A stretch of 64,000 nucleotides of DNA from the NCBI GenBank assembly GCA_035771175.1, contig CM069596.1:14199501-14263500 (forward strand), read 5' to 3'. The stretch is from Paratinospora sagittata (lineage: Eukaryota; Streptophyta; Magnoliopsida; Ranunculales; Menispermaceae). Shown piece after piece: positions 46,509-57,075 of this stretch (position 1 is its first letter; the number at the start of each line of letters is the position of its first letter). Made by a program: the position numbers and the translations under genes. The notes beneath the pieces were generated by a model that worked only from the letters and a program-made list of their open reading frames with translations, was not told where the DNA came from and searched no databases.

Positions 46509-46796
46509 ATATCTATATATTTGTGTATATATGAGATATATATATACCATGTTGCTAATGAAAAAATTTGGATGAAAAATTTTATTAGATATATATATCT
46601 CTAGAACTATATATATATATTAATTATATATAGTTGAGATTTATATTAAATATATATCTAGAAAATTATATATTGTTTTTATATAGTTTAAATTCAAATA
46701 TATATATAGTTATGATTTATGAAAACTATATATATAGTTATGATTATATATATATATATATCTATATATAGATGAGATATATATATATATATATAT
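45846..46796. repeat. AT microsatellites within a ~280-bp tandem repeat
   Basis: (AT)n tracts are embedded in a tandem unit of about 275-300 bp. The landmark 'ttgctaatg' with 'tttggatga' recurs near 45979, 46254 and 46552, giving a little over three copies. It lies between the primer-binding site and the first ORF. Confidence 0.9.
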
Positions 46797-47007
46797 TTTA
46801 TTAAATAATGGCATAAACATCAAGAGAAAAATAAAAAATATTATCCAACGGACAAAGCATAAATCTTAAAAATGTTAGGAATATATTTTATGTCCTTCAC
46901 AAATTTATTTTCCTTTCAGCAAAAGAATGGCCACAAGTGAATGAACGACTTTCGGTAATAGGGAACTAATTCCCACTAGACTTAAGGAATTATCCAAAAG
47001 AGAGGTT

Positions 47008-47454
47008 ATGACTATGAGGAGTATCGACAATGGAGATCTCCGCCTCCGGCCCATCCTTCATGAAAAACTTGCAACACTGGGGTGGTTGAACATAACAAAA
47101 GTTGAGGGCCACGTCTCCTACAACTTGATGAAATCCTTCTACGAAGCCATGAATTGCGTGGGACTCCAAGAAGATGAGATCAACCCTGTTTTGGAGACAA
47201 CAGTCAAGGGAACAAAGATTTCTCTCAATGTCAAAATCATTGCATGACTTATGGAGATTCCAATTGAAGATAGAATCATTGATCCACACGAACCCCAGAC
47301 AGTTGTAGAGATCGTAGAGTCCAACGAACAGTTGTTCAATTCCCTCACCAAAGAGTCGTACACACAATCAACGTACACCAATCTTCCAAACAATCTCCTT
47401 AAACCATCTCTTGTCGGACTTGGAAAGATCATATTCGGCAACATCTTGCCATAA
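47008..47454 (+). pseudogene. Extra ORF upstream of Tekay gag
   Basis: One frame (47008-47247, MTMRSIDNGDLRLRPILHEK) ends in a stop, and a shifted frame continues to 47454 (MEIPIEDRIIDPHEPQTVVE). It lies where a 5' leader is expected, just before gag. The pattern (LATLGWLNITKVEGHVSYNL, MKSFYEAMN, KGTKISLNVKIIA) recalls the plant transposon-protein (Transposase_32-like) domain near 4218-4751, but the similarity is weak. It could instead be a captured host fragment. Function unknown. Confidence 0.4.
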
Positions 47455-47485
47455 AGGGGGACTAGAAGCACGATTCATTGAGGTG

Positions 47486-48540
47486 ATGACAGTCACTGTT
47501 CAAACCGTTGTTCGTGGGACCGCGGCCAGTCAGGTTGTCACTGTACAAGCACCTGTGAGATCTGGGTCGGAGACTCAAACCGACCAGATTACGAAGTACA
47601 AGAGGCTACAACCCCTTACCTTTGCTGGCAACATTGATGCTGAAGAGGTGCAAAAGTGGCTGGATGAGTCAAAGAAGGCTCTCGATGCAATGAGAGTCGA
47701 TGAGACTCGAAAGATTCCACTAGCGACCTACCAACTTGTTGGTGGAGCAAACACACGGTGGATAACAGTAAAGGAGGACCCAAGGGTCAACACCGCAGAT
47801 ATGACTTGGCAACAGTTCGAGTCAATGTTTATTGATGAGTATTTTCCCAGCACTGCGAAGAGGCAGAAGCGCCAGGAATTCGCTAAGTTATACCAAAGCA
47901 GCATGACCGTCAGGGAATATGCTGGCAAGTTCCAAGAATTATCGGTCTACTCTCTCTCCACCATCTCAACGGAGCAAGATAAGACTAAGAAATTTTATAA
48001 TGACCTTCGCTCTGATATTCGACAAGCCTTGTCAATATTGGATCTCAAGATTTACAAGGAGATCGTTGACAAGGACATGAGTTTTGAGCAAGAGAAGATC
48101 GTGCAAGAGCAGAGAATGAATAGGGGAAAATGGCCTGCAACATTTTTCCAACAGGACTCCCAACAGGGCAATAAGAAGAAGCCCTACAATAACCAAAACC
48201 CAGCCCTCCCAGTCCCTGTTCAGAAGAATGAGGCACAACACCTGCGGCTGCACCATCTAACCCAAACCATCAAGGTTTTCGCAATCATGGCCAAGGTGGC
48301 CGTTATGGCAGGGGTGGCCGTCGAAACGACAATGGCAAAGGTGGCGGTCAGCACCACAATCAGCATGGCCAAAAGAACCATCCGCAGTATTGGCCGACGT
48401 GTTACAACTGTGGCCAGAAGGGCCATGTAAAATATGTATGTCCGCACATTCAACAACCTATTCCCGTTATTCCAGTCCAACAAGCACCACCTGCTGCTAA
48501 TTCCCAACCCAGGCAGAACCAGCAAAACCAGGGACAATGA
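47486..48540 (+). pseudogene. Tekay gag, frameshifted before the zinc knuckle
   Basis: Start at ATG 47486 (MTVTVQTVVRGTAASQVVTV); an in-frame ATG at 47411 is possible but lies in leader-like sequence. Blocks: KRLQPLTFAGNIDAEEVQKW, the ARWITVKEDPRV-like region, TWQQFESMFIDEYFPSTAKR and SMTVREYAGKFQELSVYS. This is the Retrotrans_gag capsid core. After about 48235 the true frame shifts; the Gly/Asn/Gln-rich linker and the CCHC knuckle (CX2CX4HX4C, 48400-48441, CYNCGQKGHVKYVC) are in the next frame. TGA at 48538 then interrupts the gag-pol junction. Confidence 0.9.
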
Positions 48541-51500
48541 AACCAGGGTAGAGCATTTTTCATCGCTCAACAACCCCTCCCAGACAACAATGTAGTCGAA
48601 GGTACATTTCTCTTGTTCAATACCATGGTACATGTCTTATTCGATTCGAGTGCTATGCATTCTTTTATATCGTCTGCACTGGTAAGACATTTAGGGTTGC
48701 ATCCTGAACCCACAACAATCACACTCCATGTCACATCACCTTTAGGATTTGGTACTGACGTTAAATTGCAGTGTTCTCAATGTGAACTTCGAATGTCAGA
48801 ACAAATCATATATGCAGATCTTTTTGTGATGGACATTGAAGACTTCGACATCATCCTCGACATGGATTGGCTCGCACCACTGAATGCAAATATCGATTGT
48901 ATGAAGAAGCAAGTTCAGTGAACCTTGTCCACGGGGGACTTTGTCAAGATTCAGGGAACAAGGAAATGGATACACAACTCGTTTGTTGCACTTCTCAAGG
49001 CACAGCTTCAAGCTCTATCCCTTGGTGATGAAAATGAATCACCAGCACTATACCCTCTCGAAGTACTTGATGTCCCAGTAATATCTAAATTCCCAACAAT
49101 TTTTCTAAATGACCTTCCTGGTCTACCTCCGGTTAGGGAATTCCATTTTGAAATCAATCTCATACCTGGGACCGGGCCTATCTCAATTCCACCATACAGA
49201 ATGTCCAATGTCTAGCTGGTCGAATTGGACAAACAATTGAAGGAATTAGAGAGTCATGGCTTCATGAGAAAGAGTTCATCACCCTGGGGCGCTACCGTTC
49301 TGTTCGTTCGCAAAAAGGATGGTTCGTTACGACTTTGCATAGACTATCGCAAGCTCAATAACACCACCATTAAGAACAGATACCCGTTGCCCAGGATCGA
49401 TGACTTGTTCGACCAACTTAGAGATGCAAAATACTTCTTTAAGATTGATTTACGGTCTGGTTATCACCAACTCCGGATCCGAGAGTCGGACATTACCAAG
49501 ACGATATTTAGAACTCGGTACAGTCACTACGAGTTCTTGGTCATGTTGTTCGGTCTAACAAATGCACCTGCTGCATTCATGGATTTGATTAACCGAATCT
49601 TTCGGTTATAATTAAACCGATTTGTGGTGGTTTTTGTGGACGATATCTTGATATATTCCTCAACCGAGGAAGACCATGAGATACACCTGAAGATAGTCCT
49701 CCAGACCTTGAGAAGCCACTAGCTGTATGCAAAGTTGAGTAAGTGTGAATTTTGGGCAAAGTAAGTTCAATTCGTGAGCCATGTAGTTTCAAGCAATGGC
49801 ATTGAGGTAGATCCTTCTAAGGTTGAAGCAATTTTAAACTGGAAGCAGCCTACCACTGTTACTCAGATTAGGAGTTTGCTTGGTTTGGCTGACTATTACA
49901 GACGCTTCATCAAGGACTTCTCAAAGATTGTTGAACCTATGACAAAGCTCACTCGAAAAGACGTGCGATTCATCTGGAATCCCGCCTGTGAAGCATCATT
50001 TCAGGAATTGAAGAAATGTCTCACGACGGCACCAATACTTATCACTCCAAGAGATTCACTTGGCTTTTTACTATACACCAACGCCTCTCTCCAAGGCTTA
50101 GGTGTCGTACTAATGCAAGAAGGCCAAGTTGTTGCATATGCCTCGAGGCAACTGAAGATTCATGAGGGCAATGACCCAACACATGACTTTGAACTTGCAG
50201 CTGTCGTATTTGCACTGAAGCTATGACGTCATTACCTATACGGTGAACGGTTTGAGGTCTTCTCGGATCACAAAAGTCTTAAGTACATATACACTCAGAG
50301 AGACCTAAACCTCTGTCAAAGACGATGGTTGGAATTCTTGAAAGATTACGACTTTCAACTCTAGTACCATCCCGGAAAGGCCAATGTTGTGGTTGATGCC
50401 CTGAGTAGAAAATCTTATGTTGCTTGCACTCTTAACTTTGAAATGGGAAAGTTGGCTATAGAGATGGAGAATTTTAACCTACAACTGATCGAGGAAGGAC
50501 CAAGATCACGGCTTTCTCAATTGTCAGCCAACTCTGAGTTGGTTCGAAAGATTTCAGCAGCTCAAGCCAATGACCCTATGTTAATGGAGAAACTAGAACT
50601 TCTACTCAGCGGACAGGACCTTCCTTATTGGTCGGTCTCTGAAGACGGGGCCGTTTTTTATAAAAAAACGTCTTTGTCTACCGAACGATCCTGAGGTTCG
50701 AAAAGTAGTGCTCACTAACATCCACTGTTCGAGGTTCGCTATGCATCCTAGGGGTGACAAGATGTACAAGGATGTCAAGCAACAATTCTGGTTTTCTGGA
50801 ATGAAGAAGGCGATTGCAGACTTCGTTGCTCGATGTCTCGTTTGCCAGCAAGTTAAGGCAGAATGAAGACTTCCCTTTGGACTTCTCCAACCATTACCTA
50901 TCGGAGAATGAAAGTAGGAGAACATCTCAATGGATTTTGTTACTGCCTTGCCTCGAAACAATAAAGGGCAAGATGCTATCTGGGTTATCATTGACAACTT
51001 ACAAAGTCTGCACACTTCTTGCCAATAAAGTTCACGGATAACCCCGCCAAACTTGTCTAATTATATGAAAGAGAGATCGTACACCTCCATGGCATACCAC
51101 TCACAATCGTCTCTGATCGAGACCCTCGATTCACTATAAATTTTTGGCACAGCTTCCAGAGTATAATGGGTTATAAGATCACCATGAGCACAGCCTTTCA
51201 CCCTCAGACTGATGGGCAGTCAGAGCGTCTTATCCAAATCTTAGAAAACATGTTACGGTGTTGTATTTTGGACTTTAATGACGGATGGGCAAAGTATTTA
51301 CATTTAGCTGAGTTTGCATACAACAACAGCTACCAAACTAGTATAGGCATGGCACCATATGAGGCTCTCTATGGTCGGCCTTGCAGATCCTCGGTATGCT
51401 GGTTAGATATGGCAGATCAACCGCAGTTGGGCCCTGAACTAGTTCAAAAGACTTCTGAGAAGATTACACTAGTGAAGGAACGACTTCGTGTTGCACAAAG

Positions 51501-51985
51501 TCGACAGAAGAGTTATGCTGACAAGCGGAAACATCCTCTAGAATTTGATAAAAGGGGACTTGGTTTTTCTAAAAGTTCAGCCCACAAGAGGTGTCAAACG
51601 CTTTGGGATCAAAGGAAAGTTCTCCCCACGGTATATTGGTCCATTTCAGATCATTGAACGTGTTGGCAAACTTGCTTATCGTCTGTCCCTTCCATCATCC
51701 ATGTCTAAGGTTCATGACGTTTTTCACGTATCCATGTTTCGAAAGTATCGTTTTGATCCTTCGCATATCATCTCTTTAGTCGAGGTTCGGGTAGAGGAAG
51801 GAAATAAGTATCAGGAGAGAACGATATAGATTTTGGATAGAAAAACTCAAGAACTAAGGCGACGTAGCATACCACTGGTGAAAGTGCTCTGGGATCACAA
51901 CGGAATAGAGGAAGCAACATGGGAACTAGAAGCAACAATTAAATAGAAATACCTTGAATTATTTTCTAGTAATAACTAATGATGT
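48541..51985 (+). pseudogene. Tekay pol: protease, RT, RNase H, integrase, chromodomain
   Basis: Protease: VLFDSSAMHSFISSALVRHL (48634 on), with DSS in place of the usual [49 protein letters not shown] and the catalytic [10 protein letters not shown] (49633). RNase H (50060-50350): [13 protein letters not shown], where the usual D is N. Integrase: HCSRFAMHP with CLVC (zinc site), SMDFVTALPR, VSDRDPRF, HPQTDGQSERL (DD-E), GMAPYEALYGRPCRS, and GPFQIIERVGKLAYRLSLPS. The C-terminal chromodomain (51827-51985: ILDRKTQELRRRSIPLVKVL, ATWELEATIK) identifies the Tekay/Del clade; it would direct insertion to heterochromatin. Stops include 48919, 49213, 49609, 49720, 49762, 50224, 50362 and 51828, and there are frameshifts near 50680 and 51545. 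Confidence 0.92.
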
Positions 51986-52069
51986 GATACATTGTACTAT
52001 TTCACTTATCAATAAAATGATGAAATTTTGTTTATACATATCTTAATACATCGTTTCACTTGAATAACT

Positions 52070-52588
52070 ATGCAGATGTCTGAAAATAATATTGATGGAT
52101 ATGGTAATGCACGCATGCAGTGGCCTCCTTGGCAACCTGTGGCGACTCCTTCAGGATCTGATTCAAGTCACAACTACTTTGCATTACCAACTCCATCACC
52201 ACACAGACAGCGATCCTTATCGCCAAAGCGTGCATGGCTTTTTCGTAACAATTTTGTTCAAAACAATCTCGTGCTCTCATCTTGGCAGGACCTTCTACCA
52301 AAATTACCAGGCGGCCAGATTCGAGCAACAGTACGAAAAAGTATTCCACCGCTCAACCTACCTCCCCTCAAACGATGTAACCAGCGCCCTTCACCACCAT
52401 CTGTTAAGCAAAGGTTGGAATCTTCTGAGGATGAATCCCATTCCATTTTCTCTCCATGGTTTCATGATGTTGAGGATTCCACTAGCCACCGTGCTATTCA
52501 GGGACCATACAGGCACTACCCTGAACTAGCAATAGATGACACCGGTAGTGAATCTCAAGCAGATAACCATCATAAGTACTTGAATTGA
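52070..52588 (+). CDS. Intact 172-codon ORF after Tekay pol, unknown
   Basis: MQMSENNIDGYGNARMQWPP starts 85 bp after the pol end and runs without a stop to 52588, 34 bp before the 3' LTR. The protein is Pro/Ser-rich and partly basic (PTPSPHRQRSLSPKRAW, RPSPPSVKQRLESSEDESHS) with an acidic end. No signal peptide, membrane segment, zinc finger or catalytic motif was seen. It is unbroken although pol and gag in the same element are riddled with stops. A second frame (52092-52529) is also open over most of it. It could be a genuine extra ORF of the element, a captured exon, or chance in GC-richer sequence. No name proposed. Confidence 0.4.
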   Translation: MQMSENNIDGYGNARMQWPPWQPVATPSGSDSSHNYFALPTPSPHRQRSLSPKRAWLFRNNFVQNNLVLSSWQDLLPKLPGGQIRATVRKSIPPLNLPPLKRCNQRPSPPSVKQRLESSEDESHSIFSPWFHDVEDSTSHRAIQGPYRHYPELAIDDTGSESQADNHHKYLN

Positions 52589-52608
52589 TTTCGATGGAAA
52601 AATCCTTT

Positions 52609-52622
52609 TAAGGGGGGTAGAG
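52609..52622 (+). other. Polypurine tract of Tekay element
   Basis: taaggggggtagag lies directly before the 3' LTR TG. Confidence 0.85.
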
Positions 52623-53995
52623 TGTAATACCCTAGGATTTCACAAAAAAAAAAAAAACATTGTATCGTTCGGGCGCCAAATCTTCTATAAAAGCAAGCCC
52701 CCCTCCTCATTTCTCACCCCAAATTCACTCATCTTGTGATTTTTCTTCTCATTTTCACTAATTCTGAGTTTTTAGTCTTTTGAGACTCTTACGAGACTCT
52801 CTGTGCGGCGCAACGCAATTCTGTCCGGAGGAAAGTGCTAGTTCTGAAAGGAGTTCTTATTTGAAGGTGGGGAACGAAACATAGGTTTGCGTGTCTTATA
52901 ACTTTTATTAAAGTTTACATTCATTTATTATTATGTCTACCATTCATTTACACAGCATTATTTCGTATAACGTTCATATTGTCATACTTATGCCTGTATA
53001 TTTGGAGTTCATGTATTACACTGTTGTAATGTCGGATTTGTGGTCAATCTGGCTCAACCAGACTCGGTCTTGTCCTCAGTAACTTTAAATAGTGAACAAG
53101 AGGCAGCGAGCTGCTCTAGGCGATTGGTATTTAAGCAGACCTCGTGTTTCACCTCTCAACTGGAGACTGATATGGTTGGTCTTATTGAAAGCTATCATCT
53201 TATACAAGTAATATTGAATGTCCAAACCTTGCACGTTGTTATACCGACCGTGATATGGATCACCAGACGGCCAAAGTCAGTCTAAATGTTAAGTAAAGAC
53301 CAAACCAATAGACTAGACCAGTTCATGCATTGGCATCATACATATCACCACCTAATGACGTATGTGGTTTATGATTCATAGAATAGTTAGGAGCGATGCT
53401 CGCTATTCATCATATGTCTCTGGAGAGGGACGTACAACGAGAACCTGACTACTGCTAGGGAGGGACATTTGTACATGAATCCAGAGCGTCGTTCCTGAGG
53501 AGGGACGTACAATGAGAACCTGGCTATTCCCGGGAGGGGACATCTATACGTGAACTCAGGCGATGTACAGTCATTAAACCATTACGAGACGGTGTCATGC
53601 ATACATACATATTGATTGATTGTAATGCTCTCATGTGTATTTAAGATATTTGATTATGATGTATGCTTTATTAATTGTTATACTCACAAACTATTTTACC
53701 CACTGAGCGCGTTAAGCTCACTTTATTATTATTCAATTTTTCACAGGAAATTAGGGTGGATTGGGTGCATGTTTATGGGGCCCACATTTTGTACCATTTG
53801 TATTAATTCATTGGAGATTTTGGGAGAATGTTCCCTTAACCATTTCATGTACAAAAATATTCTGAAATAAATGAAATCAGACTTGTACTATATTGTATTT
53901 CAGCTGCGTACTCTGCTGTCATTGTGATAATTCCAAATTCGCGCCCCGTCCACGAGTGTATCGTCGGTTTAGGCGCATCCGGGCGGGGTGTGACA
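52623..53995 (+). mobile_element. 3' LTR of Tekay element
   Basis: 1,373 bp. Matches 44353-45750 throughout, with scattered differences, a shorter U3 (the inverted gttcgggc motifs reduced to one copy, 52663-52680), a short 'ttacgagactc' insertion near 52785 and extra bases gcgcatccgggcgg near the end. Confidence 0.95.
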
Positions 53996-54430
53996 CTTTC
54001 CAATTACAAGTTTTTTGTTATGCCAATTGGGCTTCATGTGTTAATACTATAAGATCTTTGACAAGCTAATGCGTTTTCTTAGGCCCTACTTTAGTGTCTT
54101 GGAAGACCAAGAAGCAAGCAATTGTGTCACAGTCCTCAGCTGAAGCCAAATATAGAAGCATGGCATCCACAATTTGTGAGTTACAATGACTTTCTTATAT
54201 TTTACAAGACCTTGGTATTTCCCTTACTTTACCTATTCCTCTATGGTGTAACAATCAAGTAGCCCTTCATATTGTTGCTAATCCAGTGTTTCATGAGAGG
54301 ACGAAAATTAAGAAAATTAAGAAAATTAGGAAAATTAAGTAGACCTTTGTTTTTCGCATCTGTTCATTAAGAAAATTAGGCCAATTCACTTGTAATCTTT
54401 TTGCTAAGGGTCCAAGGGATTGGTTGTTGA
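53996..54430 (+). pseudogene. Copia-3 RNase H, 3' part
   Basis: After the duplication: CYANWASCVNTIRSLT, LVSWKTKKQAIVSQSSAEAK (the typical Copia RNase H block), YRSMASTICELQ, LYILQDLGISLTLPIPLWCN, NQVALHIVANPVFHERTK. Then a local expansion of aagaaaatta (54300-54390) disrupts the usual IEIDCH block. Stops are at 54066 and 54187. After 54430 (FAKGPRDWLLKLKY) coding similarity and LTR evidence end. Confidence 0.85.
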
Positions 54431-55048
54431 AGCTTAAGTACATCTTATATATCTATACTATTTATAAAATCAAGACTCTTTAACTTACGGTGTTATATTT
54501 TTATCATAAATTCTTAAATTATCTTTAATAGAAAAATAAATTTTTAGATAAATTTATACAAAAAAATATATATTTATGGGTAATTTGGTAATAAGACGCT
54601 AAAAGATCTTTCTTATAATATTAATAAATATAAGACTTATTTTAAGAATTATTATTCTTTTCCATTTTAAGCCTCCCTTTTTTATTTTATTTTATTGAAA
54701 ACTCTCAACCCCTTTTATTCTTTCTGTTTTGATAACTTATTTTGAAATTATCCTTCTTAGTCATTTTTAGCTTTCTTTTATTGTTCTTTTTTATTTTTAT
54801 TTTTTGTAACTTTCAGTTTCCTTTTATTCATGTGCAACCTGCTCGTGGACTAATTGTACATAATATATATGGATTCAAAAAGTTGCAAGTTATCAAAACT
54901 ATGATACCAATAACTTCAATTGGATTAAATCAAACTTCTAATAAGATAGTCAATGCTAGATAAATGGCCCCAATGTATTAATTTTGACTCAACTTTGTAA
55001 TATGTTATTGAACCGATTCGATGGAATAACTGTTCATAAAGAGACTAG
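54431..55048 (+). other. AT-rich stretch; possible Helitron 5' end at 54452
   Basis: TCTATACTATTTATAAAATC, preceded by A at 54451, resembles 5' ends of plant Helitrons (TCTATACTA...). No Rep/helicase coding and no matching 3' end (hairpin plus CTRR) was identified nearby. The rest of the stretch has no gene. Confidence 0.3.
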
Positions 55049-55109
55049 CTGTCACGACCCCCATATACCGGAGAAATATTTTTAACTACTTGAATCATGT
55101 AGTTAAAAA

Positions 55110-55275
55110 TATGAATTGAGTAGCTCAATTAATTAAGGAACCGAGTATAAGTAGGACTGAGGTCTAGATCTCGAGTTTGAACCTGAACGTGTCTCATTCA
55201 TCTACTTTTATTAGGAGGGTCAGTTCAAATATATCTGTCATACTCGAGTACAGAAGGATTATTCTCACCCAATAA
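55110..55275 (+). mobile_element. SINE-like sequence with RNA polymerase III boxes
   Basis: tagctcaattaattaag (55121-55137) resembles a tRNA A box, and gagtttgaacc (55173-55183) resembles a B box, about 50 bases apart as in tRNA-derived SINEs. It does not fold as a tRNA and the 3' end is undefined. A 'tgtcacgaccccc' just upstream (55051) might belong to an unrelated repeat. Confidence 0.35.
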
Positions 55276-55634
55276 AAATCAAAGAAAGACACCTTAAACA
55301 AAAAAAATGATTGAGTAATTATTTACTTGAATCATAACTGTAGCAAAATTTTATAAAGCCCGTGTCATTAAAGCTCTCACACTCCTTTCAACGTCAAAAA
55401 GAGTTTCTAAATGGATGTGGGTCCATGCTTATTTATTTGAATATGAAATGAATTTCGCATCACAAGAATTTTATGAAAACAACTCTGCTTGAAAGCAGTT
55501 AGTAATACGAGGCTTTACTTCCGGAACAGGGTTAAATTCTTTTGCATTGTTACCAATAATTATATATATGTCCATAATTATGAGATTACTATGATGTGTA
55601 TATATATTCATGAAGATGTATATTCAATTTTTTT

Positions 55635-56290
55635 TAGGGGTGTGCAAATCTTGGTTCGATTCAATTTTTGGTAAAAATTAAAATACTCAAACTGAACCGA
55701 ACCGAACTGAATTTGTTCGATTTGGTTCGGTTTGAGTTGATCGGGTTAGTTACGTCAATTTTACAGTTATAAATTTTATATTTAATATTATTTTATCTTT
55801 TTAAAATACATTTAATTCTTTAAAAAATATAATATATAGTTCTATCATTACAATTAAAACACAAAATATATTCTTATATTCAATAATAAGAATACTAAAA
55901 GAGATTGATATGAAATTTTTTTACATATTTTCTATTTAAAGTCTTTCTTAAGGTAATTTTTTTTATATACTTACACATTCAATTTTAAGTATTCAATAGT
56001 TAAACAAATAAAAATTAAAAATAACTTCAAAGAATATTTTAATCATGTTTCTATATATTTAAAGCTTAGGGTTATAGGAGAAATGACAGTATTACCCTCA
56101 AGTTCGGTTCGATTCAGATTAAATTCAATTTTTTAATATCTAAATTAAAAACTGAACTGAACTGATCAATTTTTTCATTTTTTAAACCGAAAATTAAACC
56201 GAACTTCATAAAAATTGAATCAAACTAAACCGATCATATCAATTTGGTTTAATTTTTCAGTTTTGTTGCTCTTAAAGAACACCCCAAATT
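55635..56290. mobile_element. MITE-like repeat with GGTTCGGTT / AACCGAACC arms
   Basis: Begins 'taggggtgtgcaaat', with 'ggttcgatt', 'aaccgaaccgaactg' and 'ggttcggttt'; the far end has 'aaaccgaaaattaaaccga' and 'caatttggttt'. Such opposing arms and a 'ggggtgtgcaa' start are common in plant non-autonomous DNA elements. Exact ends and target duplication are unclear. Confidence 0.45.
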
Positions 56291-56985
56291 TTCTTAAAGG
56301 AAAATTATATTGGTACATCAAAAGGTTGAGATAGCCTTAAAGACCATAGCAATGATTACGGAGAAGTCAAAAGTTACCTTTCTAGCACGAAGAGGATTAT
56401 AATGTCCAAGTAAATATTTATTAATGAAAAGTGATAAAACTTTTCACAATTCATATTTTTAAATATATTTATGTTTATGTAGCAGTATATATACCATATT
56501 ATGAGAATAAAAAATATATATATATTTTTATTTATTAATTAAAAATATTTTTATAATTCAAAAATTATTTTTCATATTAATATAGTATAGGATAAGATGA
56601 TGATTTTTTTCTCCCTAATAATAATATAATATATTATCATAGTTTAACTATGAATTTAAGTACATGTTTTGCCCATTTGATGAATTGGGTCGAACCTAGA
56701 TGTGGGTCCAATTGCCGCTCACTTTATCCCCAAGTCTTGAATCTGACTCAAAGGCGGCTCTTCTAATGAGTCAGCAATTCCGGCGGTCGTCGACACTTGA
56801 AGGAGTAGGTGAAGACTTATTCACTCACGCGCTCTGTCTCTACATGTAATTTCAACTGAGCGCCAAAACAAAAAAAAAAAAAAAAAAATATCAACGACTT
56901 GAGATAAAGTCAGAAACTACAGGTCAAACTTTCCCAATTAATGATTAACACCTCACTGAACGTTTATGGAGCAACTACATGTATG
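56291..56985. other. Upstream flank of lectin gene
   Basis: AT-rich to about 56640, then less so. A 19-base A run is at 56870-56888. No gene or clear element was seen. The 56640-56985 stretch is the likely proximal promoter. Confidence 0.5.
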
Positions 56986-56993
56986 TATAAATA
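56986..56993 (+). promoter_or_regulatory. TATA box of the lectin gene
   Basis: tataaata lies 90 bp before the start codon, which would place the transcription start near 57015-57025. No other TATA-like motif is as well placed. Confidence 0.65.
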
Positions 56994-57075
56994 TATATCA
57001 AAGGGTAACCTTACAACCCAACTCACTCGATTAATTTCGACTAGCATCTAGTGATCTTAAACACAATAACTACAT

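Larger units (their letters stand above)
44353..53995 (+). mobile_element. Full-length Tekay/Del chromovirus (Ty3/Gypsy), decayed coding
   Basis: 9,643 bp with perfect target duplications ctttc at 44348-44352 and 53996-54000. LTRs, primer-binding site, gag, pol with C-terminal chromodomain, an extra 3' ORF and a polypurine tract are in order. LTRs differ at only a few percent of positions by eye, so the insertion is fairly recent. Coding is broken by a gag frameshift and about ten stops. Confidence 0.95.
32766..54430 (+). mobile_element. Copia-3: decayed Ty1/Copia coding region with four nested inserts
   Basis: Removing the inserts 33250-36202, 37297-39952, 40876-42879 and 44353-53995, plus one copy of each duplication, gives a collinear gag, protease, integrase, RT, RNase H order of about 4.4 kb. 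Neither LTR is visible: the 5' end is lost at the Tat-2 junction and the 3' side fades after 54430. Many stops and frameshifts are present. Confidence 0.85.

Noticed and set aside
49225..51657. Endogenous pararetrovirus (caulimovirid) pol
   Set aside because: Integrase and a chromodomain follow the RNase H and two LTRs flank the element, so it is a Tekay retrotransposon.
52092..52529. 145-codon frame overlapping the 172-codon ORF as a separate gene
   Set aside because: Its composition is less protein-like and it lies wholly within the longer frame; noted only as an oddity.
53040..53285. 81-codon frame repeated at 44809-45054 (MVNLAQ...)
   Set aside because: The same frame lies in both Tekay LTRs and reflects LTR duplication, with no sign of coding selection.
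55121..55183. tRNA gene
   Set aside because: A and B box-like motifs occur but no cloverleaf or acceptor stem can be drawn.
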